From Acidilobaceae archaeon (GTDB taxonomy: Archaea > Thermoproteota > Thermoprotei_A > Sulfolobales > Acidilobaceae): a DNA stretch of 64,000 nucleotides. Position 1 is the stretch's first letter. Each line of letters starts with the position of its first letter. Under the pieces are notes generated by a model. That model was not told where the DNA came from. It saw nothing but the letters and a program-made list of their open reading frames with translations, and searched no databases. The position numbers and the translations under genes were made by a program. Shown piece after piece: positions 1 through 7,054 of the stretch. The stretch is taken from assembly GCA_027037535.1 (NCBI GenBank), contig JALVZQ010000002.1:1-64000 (forward strand). Direction: 5' to 3'.

Positions 1-1
1 C

Positions 2-325
2 AATAATATTATATTCTCTGAAGTTATATTCATACTACTCAAACTATTAACAGACATGAAAGCTTACGAGCTAAAGAGGAAACCCGAGATAGTAAGAGAG
101 CTAATTAAAAAGATTGATAAGCAGATCATGTTTCTACGGGAATACTTCATCGAGCTGGAAGTAAATGAGAGTGTTAAGCAAATATCTATAGAGGTAATGA
201 GGCAATACGGACTCTTACCAAACGATGCGCTCATAGCATCCACATGCAAACACTATGGCATAGAGAAAATCATAACATTTGATGAAGACTTCAAACAGAT
301 ACCATGGCTGAAAGTAATCCCCTAG
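2..325 (+). CDS. vapC: VapC toxin, PIN-domain RNase (5' end beyond window)
   Basis: C-terminal two thirds of a PIN-domain toxin, expected to cleave RNA (often tRNA) and to be held in check by a VapB antitoxin. The frame is open from base 2, before the first ATG at 56, and already encodes FSEV with the conserved acidic Glu of the second PIN motif, so the gene starts left of the window. The third motif (LLPNDALIA) and the last (FDEDF) are intact. The ending PWLKVIP is shared with the two other vapC genes at 1505 and 2493, which makes this a third paralogue of the local cluster. Its antitoxin must lie outside the window. Confidence 0.85.
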   Translation, partial: NNIIFSEVIFILLKLLTDMKAYELKRKPEIVRELIKKIDKQIMFLREYFIELEVNESVKQISIEVMRQYGLLPNDALIASTCKHYGIEKIITFDEDFKQIPWLKVIP

Positions 326-427
326 TACCCCAGTACCTCCATGACATCCACTCGGGGGGCACATGCCTGCCAAGCAGATACCGGAGGATTACCGGGCATG
401 ATAACGCATCTAGGTGACTGGTATTGG

Positions 428-947
428 ATGAGCTTATCTATGTGACCCTGAAGTTAAAAGGACCCTCAACCGGCACGGTGCCGGTTTCATAGTCGTTGGG
501 AGCCTTGCTGATTATCTTCTAGGGCTAGACTTTGTGCGGCCCAATGACATAGACGTATTGGTGAGTCGCAGCGACGCTGAGAAAATTATTAAAGTAGCCC
601 GGGAGGAGAGCAGCCTCAGGATTGTAAGCCCGATGGAGTACCGAGAAGGTGATAATATCAGGGGGCTTTACGGGAGAATCCTAGTTGATACGGTTAATGT
701 CGATATCTTGGCAGACGTAAAACTGAGGTACAGAGGCAAGTGGCTACACCTTACATATGAGAATCTAATACCATGCACAATAGAAGTAGCACTAGCCGAT
801 GAAATACCTGTAAGAGTCCCCTGCCCTGAAATCCAAGCAGCGGCGGATGAAGCACTAGGACGTGCAGAGAGGGCACGAGTCCTTAAGAAACTAGCTGCGA
901 GACACACCTGTGGGAAAGAGTTACATCAATGCCTAATAACAAGGTAA
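428..947 (+). pseudogene. Nucleotidyltransferase-fold protein, broken at its 5' end
   Basis: The frame encodes a nucleotidyltransferase (MNT-like) core: a G-S motif in VVGSLADYLLG, about 13 residues, then NDIDVLV with the two catalytic aspartates. The only normal start in frame is GTG 534, which falls inside the motif and would discard the G-S loop. The frame is open back to a TGA at 429-431 but has no ATG/GTG/TTG before 534. An ATG at 428 lies in another frame and stops after five codons, so a 1-nt frameshift would give a proper N terminus. I therefore read it as a remnant or a frameshifted gene; a non-standard start codon is the alternative. It lies between vapC copies in an accessory patch, and no HEPN partner is visible. 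Confidence 0.55.
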
Positions 948-1104
948 CACACTCATTTTATCAAAAAAGTAACAGTATATTTGCCAAATATATGCTGAAA
1001 CGATTATCAGTTTTGAGAAGGAATTAGAGAACTCGGCCGCATTTTGAGGTCTCGTTAACCGATATATTTCCACGTCTGAGTTAGTGATGGTTTTGTGTGG
1101 TTTG

Positions 1105-1152
1105 TGGCGGGCCCGCCGCTAGTTTGAACCCGGGACCCCACGGCTCCGCAGA
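1105..1152 (-). repeat. Degenerate tRNA-Arg 3'-half copy (att-like), distal
   Basis: Read on the minus strand this matches the intact tRNA-Arg gene from its CCA end through the acceptor 3' strand, T arm and variable region to the anticodon loop (CTCCGCAG on the plus strand), with mismatches in the T stem and variable region. Identity is lost upstream of the anticodon, so it cannot fold as a tRNA. About 20 bp beyond the 3' end (TTTTGTGTGGTTTG) also match the intact locus. Confidence 0.75.
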
Positions 1153-1170
1153 CCCAAGCAATAAAAACCC

Positions 1171-1256
1171 ATGTTGCAAAGATCCATGGTAAAATGCAAC
1201 ATATACTCAGACTCGATCTTCAGCCCAGCTTCTCACAACCGATAATAATGCAACAT
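1171..1256. promoter_or_regulatory. Three ATGTTGCA/TGCAACAT sites upstream of vapBC
   Basis: ATGTTGCA at 1171-1178, its reverse complement TGCAACAT at 1195-1202, and another TGCAACAT at 1249-1256. The last directly precedes a TATA-like GGTAAAGC and the vapB start at 1311. The same set with identical spacing stands before the next vapBC, while the DNA between the sites differs. This points to protein binding, most simply autoregulation by VapB or VapBC (inference). Confidence 0.6.
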
Positions 1257-1310
1257 CACAGGGGTAAAGCTTAGAGCCTCTATCTGCCTTATTATTGATG
1301 GGAGGCAAGG

Positions 1311-1508
1311 TTGTCAAAGGTAATCAAGGTCAAGTATGAAAAGGGAGTACTCAAGCCTTTAGGTAACGTAGACCTTGAAGAAGGCAAGGAGTATAAGGTT
1401 ATAGTGGAGGAGGATATAGACGAGCTAGTCAAGAAGTATAGGGGTGTTCTCGGGAAATCCTCTGTTGAGGAGTTCCGGGAGCTAGAGGAGGAGGCACAAG
1501 CCCAATGA
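1311..1508 (+). CDS. vapB: VapB antitoxin, DUF104 family
   Basis: 65 residues. The N-terminal pattern (KVKYEKGVLKPLGNVDL, EEGKEYKV) is the beta-rich DNA-binding/dimerisation module of the DUF104 (AF2212-like) antitoxins, and the acidic C-terminal tail is the part that wraps the toxin. The TTG start lies 6 nt behind GGGAGGC. Its stop overlaps the vapC start by 4 nt (ATGA), so the pair is translationally coupled. It probably represses its own promoter through the upstream TGCAAC sites. Confidence 0.88.
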   Translation: MSKVIKVKYEKGVLKPLGNVDLEEGKEYKVIVEEDIDELVKKYRGVLGKSSVEEFRELEEEAQAQ

Positions 1509-1951
1509 TATGCCTCGACACGAACATAATCTATAACTTCCTCTTCGAGACTGAGCTAACTAGTGCCTCAGAGAAGGTTATTAGGGAAGCAATTGTTGAA
1601 GGCATGGCCGTCCCCATGATAGTATACAATGAGCTACTCTACACTACTGGTGCGAAGATTGCTCGGATGAGGTATGGTGTTAAGGGAAAATATTCATTCC
1701 GGAAACACATTGCTAAACACGGATTTCCCGAAGAAGCCATAGAAAAGGTGAACGGCTTCATTAGGGACTTCAAGGTAACCATACCAAGAGATTACCAGGA
1801 CCCAGAAGAACTTGTCGAGACAATTAAGACTTACAGGCTAGCACCAAACGATGCTCAAATAACCTTAACTTGTAAGCATAGAGGCATAGGAAAGCTAGCA
1901 ACATTTGACGAGGACTTTAAAAGGATACCTTGGCTGAAGGTTATACCATAA
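1505..1951 (+). CDS. vapC: VapC toxin, PIN-domain RNase
   Basis: 148 residues, normal VapC length, and the only complete vapC in the window. PIN acidic residues are visible: Asp5 in CLDTN, Glu43 in YNELLY, Asp116 in APNDAQ, and Asp135/Asp137 in FDEDF. Expected to be an Mg2+-dependent endoribonuclease neutralised by the VapB encoded just upstream with a 4-nt overlap. The C terminus is almost identical to that of the left-edge vapC and of the frameshifted copy downstream. The RNA target cannot be told from sequence. Confidence 0.92.
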   Translation: MICLDTNIIYNFLFETELTSASEKVIREAIVEGMAVPMIVYNELLYTTGAKIARMRYGVKGKYSFRKHIAKHGFPEEAIEKVNGFIRDFKVTIPRDYQDPEELVETIKTYRLAPNDAQITLTCKHRGIGKLATFDEDFKRIPWLKVIP

Positions 1952-2100
1952 GAGCCCTTCCGAGTCAATTAGGCTTAAAACCATAGGCGTGCTATTATAC
2001 ATTACGATTATCAGGACTGAGCGAGTCTTAGTCGAGTTTTCCAGTTCTAGTTGTCGAGCTATTTCACATCGGCTTTTATGATTACTAGAAGGGGGTCTGG

Positions 2101-2147
2101 TGGCGGGCCTGCCGCGGGTTTGAGCCAGGGGGCCTCCGGCTCCGCAG
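2101..2147 (-). repeat. Degenerate tRNA-Arg 3'-half copy (att-like), proximal
   Basis: Second decayed copy, again covering the CCA end to the anticodon loop (plus-strand TCCGCAG at 2141-2147). It carries several substitutions, for example the T loop reads TTTGAGCC instead of TTTGAACC. Beyond the anticodon it continues into a segment shared with the first copy but not with the tRNA gene (CAAGCNATAAAAAC, then ATGTTGCA). Confidence 0.7.
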
Positions 2148-2166
2148 ATCCAAGCTATAAAAACTC

Positions 2167-2252
2167 ATGTTGCATGAATTTATGGAGAAATGCAACGTTC
2201 ACTCTAGCATGATAAGTCCATCAGAGGCTCACTCCTGATAATAATGCAACAT
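2167..2252. promoter_or_regulatory. Second copy of the three-site TGCAAC operator
   Basis: ATGTTGCA at 2167-2174, TGCAACGT at 2191-2198 (one mismatch) and TGCAACAT at 2245-2252. The spacings of 24 and 54 nt equal those of the first copy. A TATA-like GGATAAAAGC follows at about 2257, and vapB starts at 2309. Probably the autoregulated promoter of the second vapBC pair (inference). Confidence 0.6.
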
Positions 2253-2308
2253 CTAAGGGATAAAAGCTTAGAGGCTCCAAGCCCGTCTATAAGCATTGGG
2301 GATTTGGG

Positions 2309-2533
2309 TTGTCTAAGGTAGTTAGGGCAAGATATGAGAGGGGCGTACTCAAACCCCTAGAACCCCTTGAGCTGGAGGATGGTGTAGAGGTTATTCTGGA
2401 AGTTAGGGAGGTCTCAGGTAAGAGCGGGTTGAGGAGGTTCTTTGGCATAGTGAAGGTGAAAGAGTCGGAATCTATAAAAGAGGAGGAGTACTATGAATAC
2501 ATCTCCGAGCGAGGCCATATTTCTCGACAGTAG
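2309..2533 (+). CDS. vapB: VapB antitoxin, DUF104 family (partner toxin broken)
   Basis: 74 residues, paralogue of the VapB at 1311: it begins SKVVRARYERGVLKPLEPLEL with the same DUF104 strand pattern. The C-terminal half differs, which is expected if it must recognise a different toxin. TTG start, as in its neighbour. It overlaps the next vapC by 41 nt in another frame, an unusually long overlap. If the partner toxin is truly dead, this gene is an orphan antitoxin that could still act on the paralogous promoter or toxin. Confidence 0.85.
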   Translation: MSKVVRARYERGVLKPLEPLELEDGVEVILEVREVSGKSGLRRFFGIVKVKESESIKEEEYYEYISERGHISRQ

Positions 2534-2962
2534 CGCTATACTCCACTATCTAACCGGGGATCCCCAGGCCAGAGGCATTATAGAAGGGGCTAGACGCCTA
2601 GCAGTTAACTCTATAGTCTATAGTGAAGTAGCCTTCAACCTGCTAAAGCTACTATATACTAATAAGTATGGCCAATACAAGTTCTACAGCATGAAATCTA
2701 AGATAGCTATGCTTGACCGTGACATACTTGAGGGTTACACGATACTCCAAGACTTCTTAGGCGAACTCCATCGAGAAAATAAACTTGTATACCTTCCCAT
2801 AACCCTTGAGGTAGTCAGAGAAGCCAGCAATATAGCAACCAAATATGGGCTCCTGCCAAATGACGCCTAATAGCGGCAACATGCAAACACTACGGTATAA
2901 GCGTGATCGCAACCTTCGACGAAGACTTCAAACGACTACCGTGGCTAAAAGTAATCCCCTAA
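2493..2962 (+). pseudogene. vapC: VapC toxin, frameshifted near the third PIN motif
   Basis: Starts like a full VapC (IFLDSSAI with the first Asp, YSEVAF with the Glu) and runs to LLPNDA, where GCC is followed by a TAA stop at 2868-2870. Shifting frame by one base (one nucleotide missing near 2865-2868) restores LIAATCKHYGI, then ATFDEDFKRLPWLKVIP ending at 2962, matching its paralogues to the last residue. The truncated 125-residue product lacks the final Asp cluster and should be inactive. The rest of the tail is perfectly kept, so the lesion is recent, a sequencing error, or a rescued frameshift. Confidence 0.8.
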
Positions 2963-3105
2963 CACACAGAAATTCACAATATTGAAACTCATGCCTACTA
3001 AAGAGATATCTGGCGATTATCACTCCAGAGAGGCATCGGCTATGTTTTATGGCCTTGGAAATCGATACATTCTACGCTTAGTTGATGATGATTTTGTGTG
3101 GTTTG

Positions 3106-3184
3106 TGGCGGGCCCGCCGGGATTTGAACCCGGGACCTCCGGCTCCGCAGGCCGGCGCCCTAATCCTGGCTAGGCTACGGGCCC
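3106..3184 (-). tRNA. tRNA-Arg (anticodon GCG)
   Basis: Minus strand, 79 nt, CCA encoded. Acceptor GGGCCCG pairs with CGGGCCC before the discriminator G. D arm with AGCC...GGAT, anticodon stem CCGGC/GCCGG around loop CTGCGGA (anticodon GCG, Arg codon CGC), and T arm CCGGG-TTCAAAT-CCCGG. No intron. It is the intact member of a family with two 3'-half copies upstream, i.e. the probable integration target. Confidence 0.95.
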
Positions 3185-3329
3185 TTTTTCTATGGTTTAT
3201 GCCCATTTATTGTTTGGTGGATGTCGGCGTGTTTTTATGGTTTAGTGTTGGTCTAGTTCTAGTCATTAACATGTATAATTCTGCGCGGTTCTATATTGTA
3301 TAATTGATGTATGTGTCTGGTGAAGTAAT

Positions 3330-3896
3330 ATGTCGGTTGACGAGATCAAGGAGCGTATGAGGAAGGAGATTGAGGAACTCGTTAGACAGGGACGATACGG
3401 AGATATCCCTGGTGTAATATCTAAGTATCTCCCTGAATTATCCAAGGCTGGCTCAGAGACCGGTGCTTCCACAGCCAAGACACCTATGATAGTAAAGGTT
3501 CCTGGATGCGACGATGACAAGGATGATGCCGAGGAGCTTAGAGAGGTTCTTAGCGCGGTGTCTGACTTCTTGAAAGATATCGAAGGCCCCATTAAGAAGC
3601 TTATAGACCTGTTCTTCGGAGCACTCGATGGAGAAAAACTAGGTAAGGAGGTAGCTACATTCTACAAGAGCCTTATCGATTCTGGTATGCCGAAAGAGCT
3701 TGCTGCTGAGATGACCAAAGAATACTTCGAGAAAAGGACACGGCTCGCCGATATAATTAAGGGATTCCAAGGACTAGCTGGATTGAAGGAGGGTTTGGCT
3801 CCTTTTATGAAGGCATCGGGCAATAAGGAGGAAAACCAGGATACAAGCAAGAATAATAATGACAGCGGAGAAGGGGTTGATGTAAAAGTCGAGTAG
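3330..3896 (+). CDS. Hypothetical charged soluble protein
   Basis: 188 residues, not recognised. The N terminus (SVDEIKERMRKEIEELVRQG) is a short amphipathic helix with an R/K/E pattern. The middle (about 60-150) is predicted helical with a hydrophobic stretch IKKLIDLFFGAL too short to be a confident membrane span. The last 25 residues are Asn/Asp/Glu-rich and probably disordered. ATG start behind GGTGAAG. It stands alone between the tRNA-Arg and a winged-helix gene, with no operon context. Confidence 0.7.
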   Translation: MSVDEIKERMRKEIEELVRQGRYGDIPGVISKYLPELSKAGSETGASTAKTPMIVKVPGCDDDKDDAEELREVLSAVSDFLKDIEGPIKKLIDLFFGALDGEKLGKEVATFYKSLIDSGMPKELAAEMTKEYFEKRTRLADIIKGFQGLAGLKEGLAPFMKASGNKEENQDTSKNNNDSGEGVDVKVE

Positions 3897-4082
3897 GATA
3901 GATCGTTACTCGCCTGAGAAATACATGCGTTCAACGGATACTGTTGACTTAGCCTTTTTCCCCGTTCTTGCATCCCACATAGATAGCTCCCAGGACTCAG
4001 GGATCGCATAATCAGACGATACAAGTTACACTGGCCGGTCTGTGCCTGGATCAGTGATAAGTTTACACCTAGACTTCGTGGT

Positions 4083-4538
4083 ATGAAGCGAGGTATCAGG
4101 ATCGTGTCGCGGGGAGAGGATAGGCTAGATAGAATCGAGAGAATGCTGCGGGACATATTGTTGAGGTTGGAAAGGTTAGAGTCTATTATATCCGGTATAG
4201 AGGATGCCGAGACCGCTCAGCTTGCTGCTCGTTTGGCATTTGTGTTTTCTCTGCCCGCATATCAAGCTGTACGTATTGCATCTTCGTTATCTAGTATTCT
4301 TCGTAGGGCTCCAAGTGGTTCTCTTGATGACTTGGATATCATGATTATAGAGGTATTAGCCGTCGAGGAAGAGCTTAGTCTGAGGGGACTTGAAAAGGCT
4401 ATTAGAGAGTCTAGGGGACGGGCTAGTAGGACTACTCTTATGAAGAGGATCCGTAAGCTAGAGAGACTCGGTATTGTTAGAGTCGAGCACGAGGGTAACA
4501 AGATGAGGATAAGGCTTGTCCGCGAAGGCAATGTCTAA
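4083..4538 (+). CDS. Coiled-coil plus winged-helix DNA-binding protein
   Basis: 151 residues. An N-terminal helix (about 12-40, RLDRIERMLRDILLRLERLE) has a heptad pattern suited to dimerisation. Residues 85-150 fit a winged helix-turn-helix: LDIMIIEVLAVEEELSLRGLEKAI, the basic SRTTLMKRIRKLERLGIV recognition region, and a VRVEHEGNKMRIRLV wing. Probably a transcription regulator of MarR/PadR-like size; the target is unknown. It ends 8 bp before the convergent CDF transporter. Confidence 0.7.
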   Translation: MKRGIRIVSRGEDRLDRIERMLRDILLRLERLESIISGIEDAETAQLAARLAFVFSLPAYQAVRIASSLSSILRRAPSGSLDDLDIMIIEVLAVEEELSLRGLEKAIRESRGRASRTTLMKRIRKLERLGIVRVEHEGNKMRIRLVREGNV

Positions 4539-4546
4539 AGAGAAGT

Positions 4547-5398
4547 CTAGTTTCTATCTGGTTCCTCGTATCTCGCTACGTCTATGTGTATGGTTAGATC
4601 CACTCCCAGTCTCTTCGCATAATAAATTGCTTCTTCTGCAAGGAGATCCGATATATCCGCAGGTATTCCTGGAGCTTCTACTATTGCGTCTCCCACATAG
4701 CTATCGCTACTCAGCGGACGGAGCCGTAGACGCTTTACCTTGAACCCTCTCTCTTCCAGGAGACGATAGATCTCATTGAATACCTGTGGCCGCACCCTAT
4801 CGGTTATCACGACGTTGAGCTTCTTTGACTCATTGTAGAGTTCAATGAATATGTATCCTGTTATGAGTACTGCGCCAGCATAGTCTATTAGGTAGCTAAG
4901 CTCTGCGCCAGCATATGCGGCTCCGGCGCTTACGATACCTTCTAGGACTTCGCTGAACGTGAAGAACGCATAAGATTCTCCGCCAGTAGATGCCCTAGAG
5001 GAGACAAATACGCTAATAGCATAGACTCCTGCACCGAGCAATGCATATACGGCTGATTCTGCCTGTACCTCGTATTTCTGTGATTGTAGGAGGACTCCTA
5101 CTGATAGCCCTGCGCTGAAAGCGTATGAGAGGAGGAGGACTAGTATCCCAATATAGACTATTCTTTGGTGACCGTATGGATGATCGACGTCTGGTGGCAT
5201 GCGGGATTTTATCATTGATACAATTATTACTGCTCCAGCAACAATATTTGCTATACAGGTTATTCCGTCGATGATAACTGCTTTGCTCTGATATACTATG
5301 CCTCCGTAGAGCTTTAAGACTGCTCCTATTATGCTTAGTACCAAGGCCACCGTCATTATGTATATGTGTTGCTTTGTGACTGCCTCCTCCATCTCCAA
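4547..5398 (-). CDS. Cation diffusion facilitator (CDF) family transporter
   Basis: 283 residues with about six membrane helices followed by a cytoplasmic domain (about 200-283), and the family HPYGHQ motif at 73-78. CDF proteins export divalent metals in exchange for protons. The usual metal site is altered: TM2 has Asp44 but Cys48 where Asp/His is normal, and TM5 has Ser168/Asp172 instead of His-x3-Asp, so substrate or activity may differ from zinc exporters. ATG at 5356 (residue 15) overlaps the upstream gene's stop as TAATG and is a credible alternative start giving coupling. Confidence 0.85.
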   Translation of the reverse strand: MEMEEAVTKQHIYIMTVALVLSIIGAVLKLYGGIVYQSKAVIIDGITCIANIVAGAVIIVSMIKSRMPPDVDHPYGHQRIVYIGILVLLLSYAFSAGLSVGVLLQSQKYEVQAESAVYALLGAGVYAISVFVSSRASTGGESYAFFTFSEVLEGIVSAGAAYAGAELSYLIDYAGAVLITGYIFIELYNESKKLNVVITDRVRPQVFNEIYRLLEERGFKVKRLRLRPLSSDSYVGDAIVEAPGIPADISDLLAEEAIYYAKRLGVDLTIHIDVARYEEPDRN

Positions 5399-5682
5399 GA
5401 ACCTCTAGATAAGAGCCCCAGAATACTGCTCGGGCTGATAATTAATAATGATTTATCATATGTCTCTCTAAGATACTGTTTGAGGCTTGGATCGGCACCC
5501 CTCATATGGATAGCTAGAACTAGTCTGAACTTTAACTTGTTAATGACCCTGAATAGCGATATCTTTAACAACGAGTACAATAGGATTGCTACCGCGACTA
5601 ATACCGCCTCTACTACGTCTAGAAATGTATCCATTACTCGGAGCGACTTCTCAAGATATCTCGTAAACTTGTTGCGAAGCAT
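5356..5682 (-). CDS. Hypothetical membrane protein upstream of CDF transporter
   Basis: 108 residues, not recognised. One strong hydrophobic helix at about 22-45 (DVVEAVLVAVAILLYSLL), a basic stretch, and a second weaker one near 80. The stop TAA overlaps an in-frame ATG of the CDF gene (TAATG), and the annotated reading frames overlap by 43 nt, which suggests one transcript. The C-terminal 20 residues, read across the overlap, look like out-of-frame coding. It could be an accessory subunit of the transporter, but nothing in the sequence proves that. Confidence 0.5.
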   Translation of the reverse strand: MLRNKFTRYLEKSLRVMDTFLDVVEAVLVAVAILLYSLLKISLFRVINKLKFRLVLAIHMRGADPSLKQYLRETYDKSLLIISPSSILGLLSRGSWRWRRQSQSNTYT

Positions 5683-5807
5683 TATAGTATACCCTTGTTT
5701 CCTCTAAGGTGATTATTCTTGTATATTGCTATGGTTCTCATAAAATTATATCTTATAGGTTTTATGGTGTAGAATACTTGTAGTATCTAGTTTATCACTG
5801 TAAGGTT

Positions 5808-6980
5808 TTATTTTATGTGGATCTCTACGATGTCTTTGTCTGCGAGCGCGTGATCTGCTCCTACTCTTTGCCCGGGGTACTTGGCGCTGGGACCCCATAT
5901 CTTGGCATACTTGAATTTTCTCGCAAGATCCTTATGTATTCTCTTCGCTGCATCCATTACTGTTGCTCCACGCCTCATAACGAGTGGGTTGGGATCCGGT
6001 TCTTTATTGGGTTGTTTGGTATAGATCCTTATTATGCCGAGCATATCGAATAATAGTTTTCCTAGCTTGTTCAGGTCTCCTCTTTTCCTTAGCGAATCTG
6101 CTATGAGTACAGGGACTCCTTCGGGAACTTCTTTTAGGACCTTCTTATAGACCTTTGGTGCATTCGGGTGATCTGCCTTGTTCAGCACTATTATAGCGGG
6201 CTTGTAGACGCGTGTCGTGAATAATGCATCCTCGACGTCGTCGAGGGTCACGTCCCCCTCGATCTCTACAATGGCGTTATAGATCCTGTAGGTTGAAAGG
6301 AGTTTTCGTAGATCGTCTTCTGTGAAACCTATCATTCTGCCATTTGATACGAGCCTGATACCTGTTACGCTACGATCCTTCTTTATCCTAACTATTCCTT
6401 TCCTCTTCGTGACGATAATTCCCCTGTCTTCCAAGAATTCGAGTAGTCTCCTGAGAACCTTATCCGCCTCCGGGTCATCGAGGCCTATGACTATTATTAT
6501 TGCATCAGCATTCCTAGCTAGTCCAATGACCCTATTGTTGACCGGGCTCTCAGGCTGATCCAATACGAGTGGAGGCGTGTCTACTAGTTGGAACTGTATA
6601 TCCTCGTAGTGTAGCATACCTGGACTAGGCAACATTGTTGTAAAAGGGTATGGGGCGATCTCTGGCTTAGCATTAGTCAGAGCCGCCAATAAGCTGCTTT
6701 TACCAGAGTTAGGTGGTCCAAGTATAACGACTTGTGCTGCACCAGCCTTTTCGATGAATATACGTGGTCCACCGCCTACCTTCTTGCGTTTTTTGACTTC
6801 TAATTCTTCTCTCAGCTCGGCTAATCGACGCCTAGCCCATAGTCTAAGGTTCTCTGTACCCTTATGCTTAGGGACGGCGCTGAGGAATTCTTCTAGGGCC
6901 TGAATTTTTTCTTCTACCGTTTTTGCATCGCTGTATTTTGCTAGTTTAGCCTTTGCTTCTGGCGGTAGGTTTGCCGGCAT
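5808..6980 (-). CDS. drg: Drg/Obg-superfamily GTPase with TGS domain
   Basis: 390 residues. Basic helical N terminus, then a G domain with Walker A GPPNSGKSS (88-96), switch region YPFTTMLPSPG (about 111-121), G3 VDTPP (133-137) and G4 NKAD (267-270). A C-terminal TGS domain (about 315-390) begins MRRGATVMDAAKRIH and ends ADKDIVEIHIK. Drg proteins are conserved in archaea and eukaryotes and act on ribosomes during translation. ATG start 6980. Ends shortly upstream of a gap with no feature; not coupled to its neighbours. Confidence 0.93.
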   Translation of the reverse strand: MPANLPPEAKAKLAKYSDAKTVEEKIQALEEFLSAVPKHKGTENLRLWARRRLAELREELEVKKRKKVGGGPRIFIEKAGAAQVVILGPPNSGKSSLLAALTNAKPEIAPYPFTTMLPSPGMLHYEDIQFQLVDTPPLVLDQPESPVNNRVIGLARNADAIIIVIGLDDPEADKVLRRLLEFLEDRGIIVTKRKGIVRIKKDRSVTGIRLVSNGRMIGFTEDDLRKLLSTYRIYNAIVEIEGDVTLDDVEDALFTTRVYKPAIIVLNKADHPNAPKVYKKVLKEVPEGVPVLIADSLRKRGDLNKLGKLLFDMLGIIRIYTKQPNKEPDPNPLVMRRGATVMDAAKRIHKDLARKFKYAKIWGPSAKYPGQRVGADHALADKDIVEIHIK

Positions 6981-7054
6981 ACCTTGTTCTCCCTGTAGTC
7001 ATTATCGTGGTATTTAGGGAATATTAGGAGTGTGCTATTCTCCAAAAAAACTAC

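Larger units (their letters stand above)
1105..3184. repeat. Tandem array: tRNA-Arg 3'-fragment + operator + vapBC units ending at the intact tRNA-Arg
   Basis: Three copies of the tRNA-Arg 3' half start (CCA complement) at 1105, 2101 and 3106, i.e. 996 and 1005 bp apart. Only the last is a full tRNA. Behind the first two copies the same three-site operator recurs at exactly the same spacing (offset 996), followed by vapB and vapC. A short conserved block CGATTATCA also sits about 92-104 bp before each copy (1001, 2005, 3014), in the DNA downstream of the tRNA 3' end. This is what repeated insertion or duplication at a tRNA gene leaves behind. No integrase gene is present in the window. Confidence 0.75.

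Noticed and set aside
2982-3303. Two plus-strand open frames covering the tRNA-Arg region
   Set aside because: They run through the antisense of a complete tRNA gene and have no ribosome site or protein character; they are shadows.
3897-4082. Possible small RNA between the charged protein and the winged-helix gene
   Set aside because: Box-like words (GTGATA, CTGAG) occur but not in C/D order or spacing, and no stem stands out.
5366-5707. Plus-strand open frame opposite the small protein upstream of the CDF gene
   Set aside because: The minus-strand frame has a TAATG coupling to the CDF gene and a clean membrane helix; the plus frame has neither.
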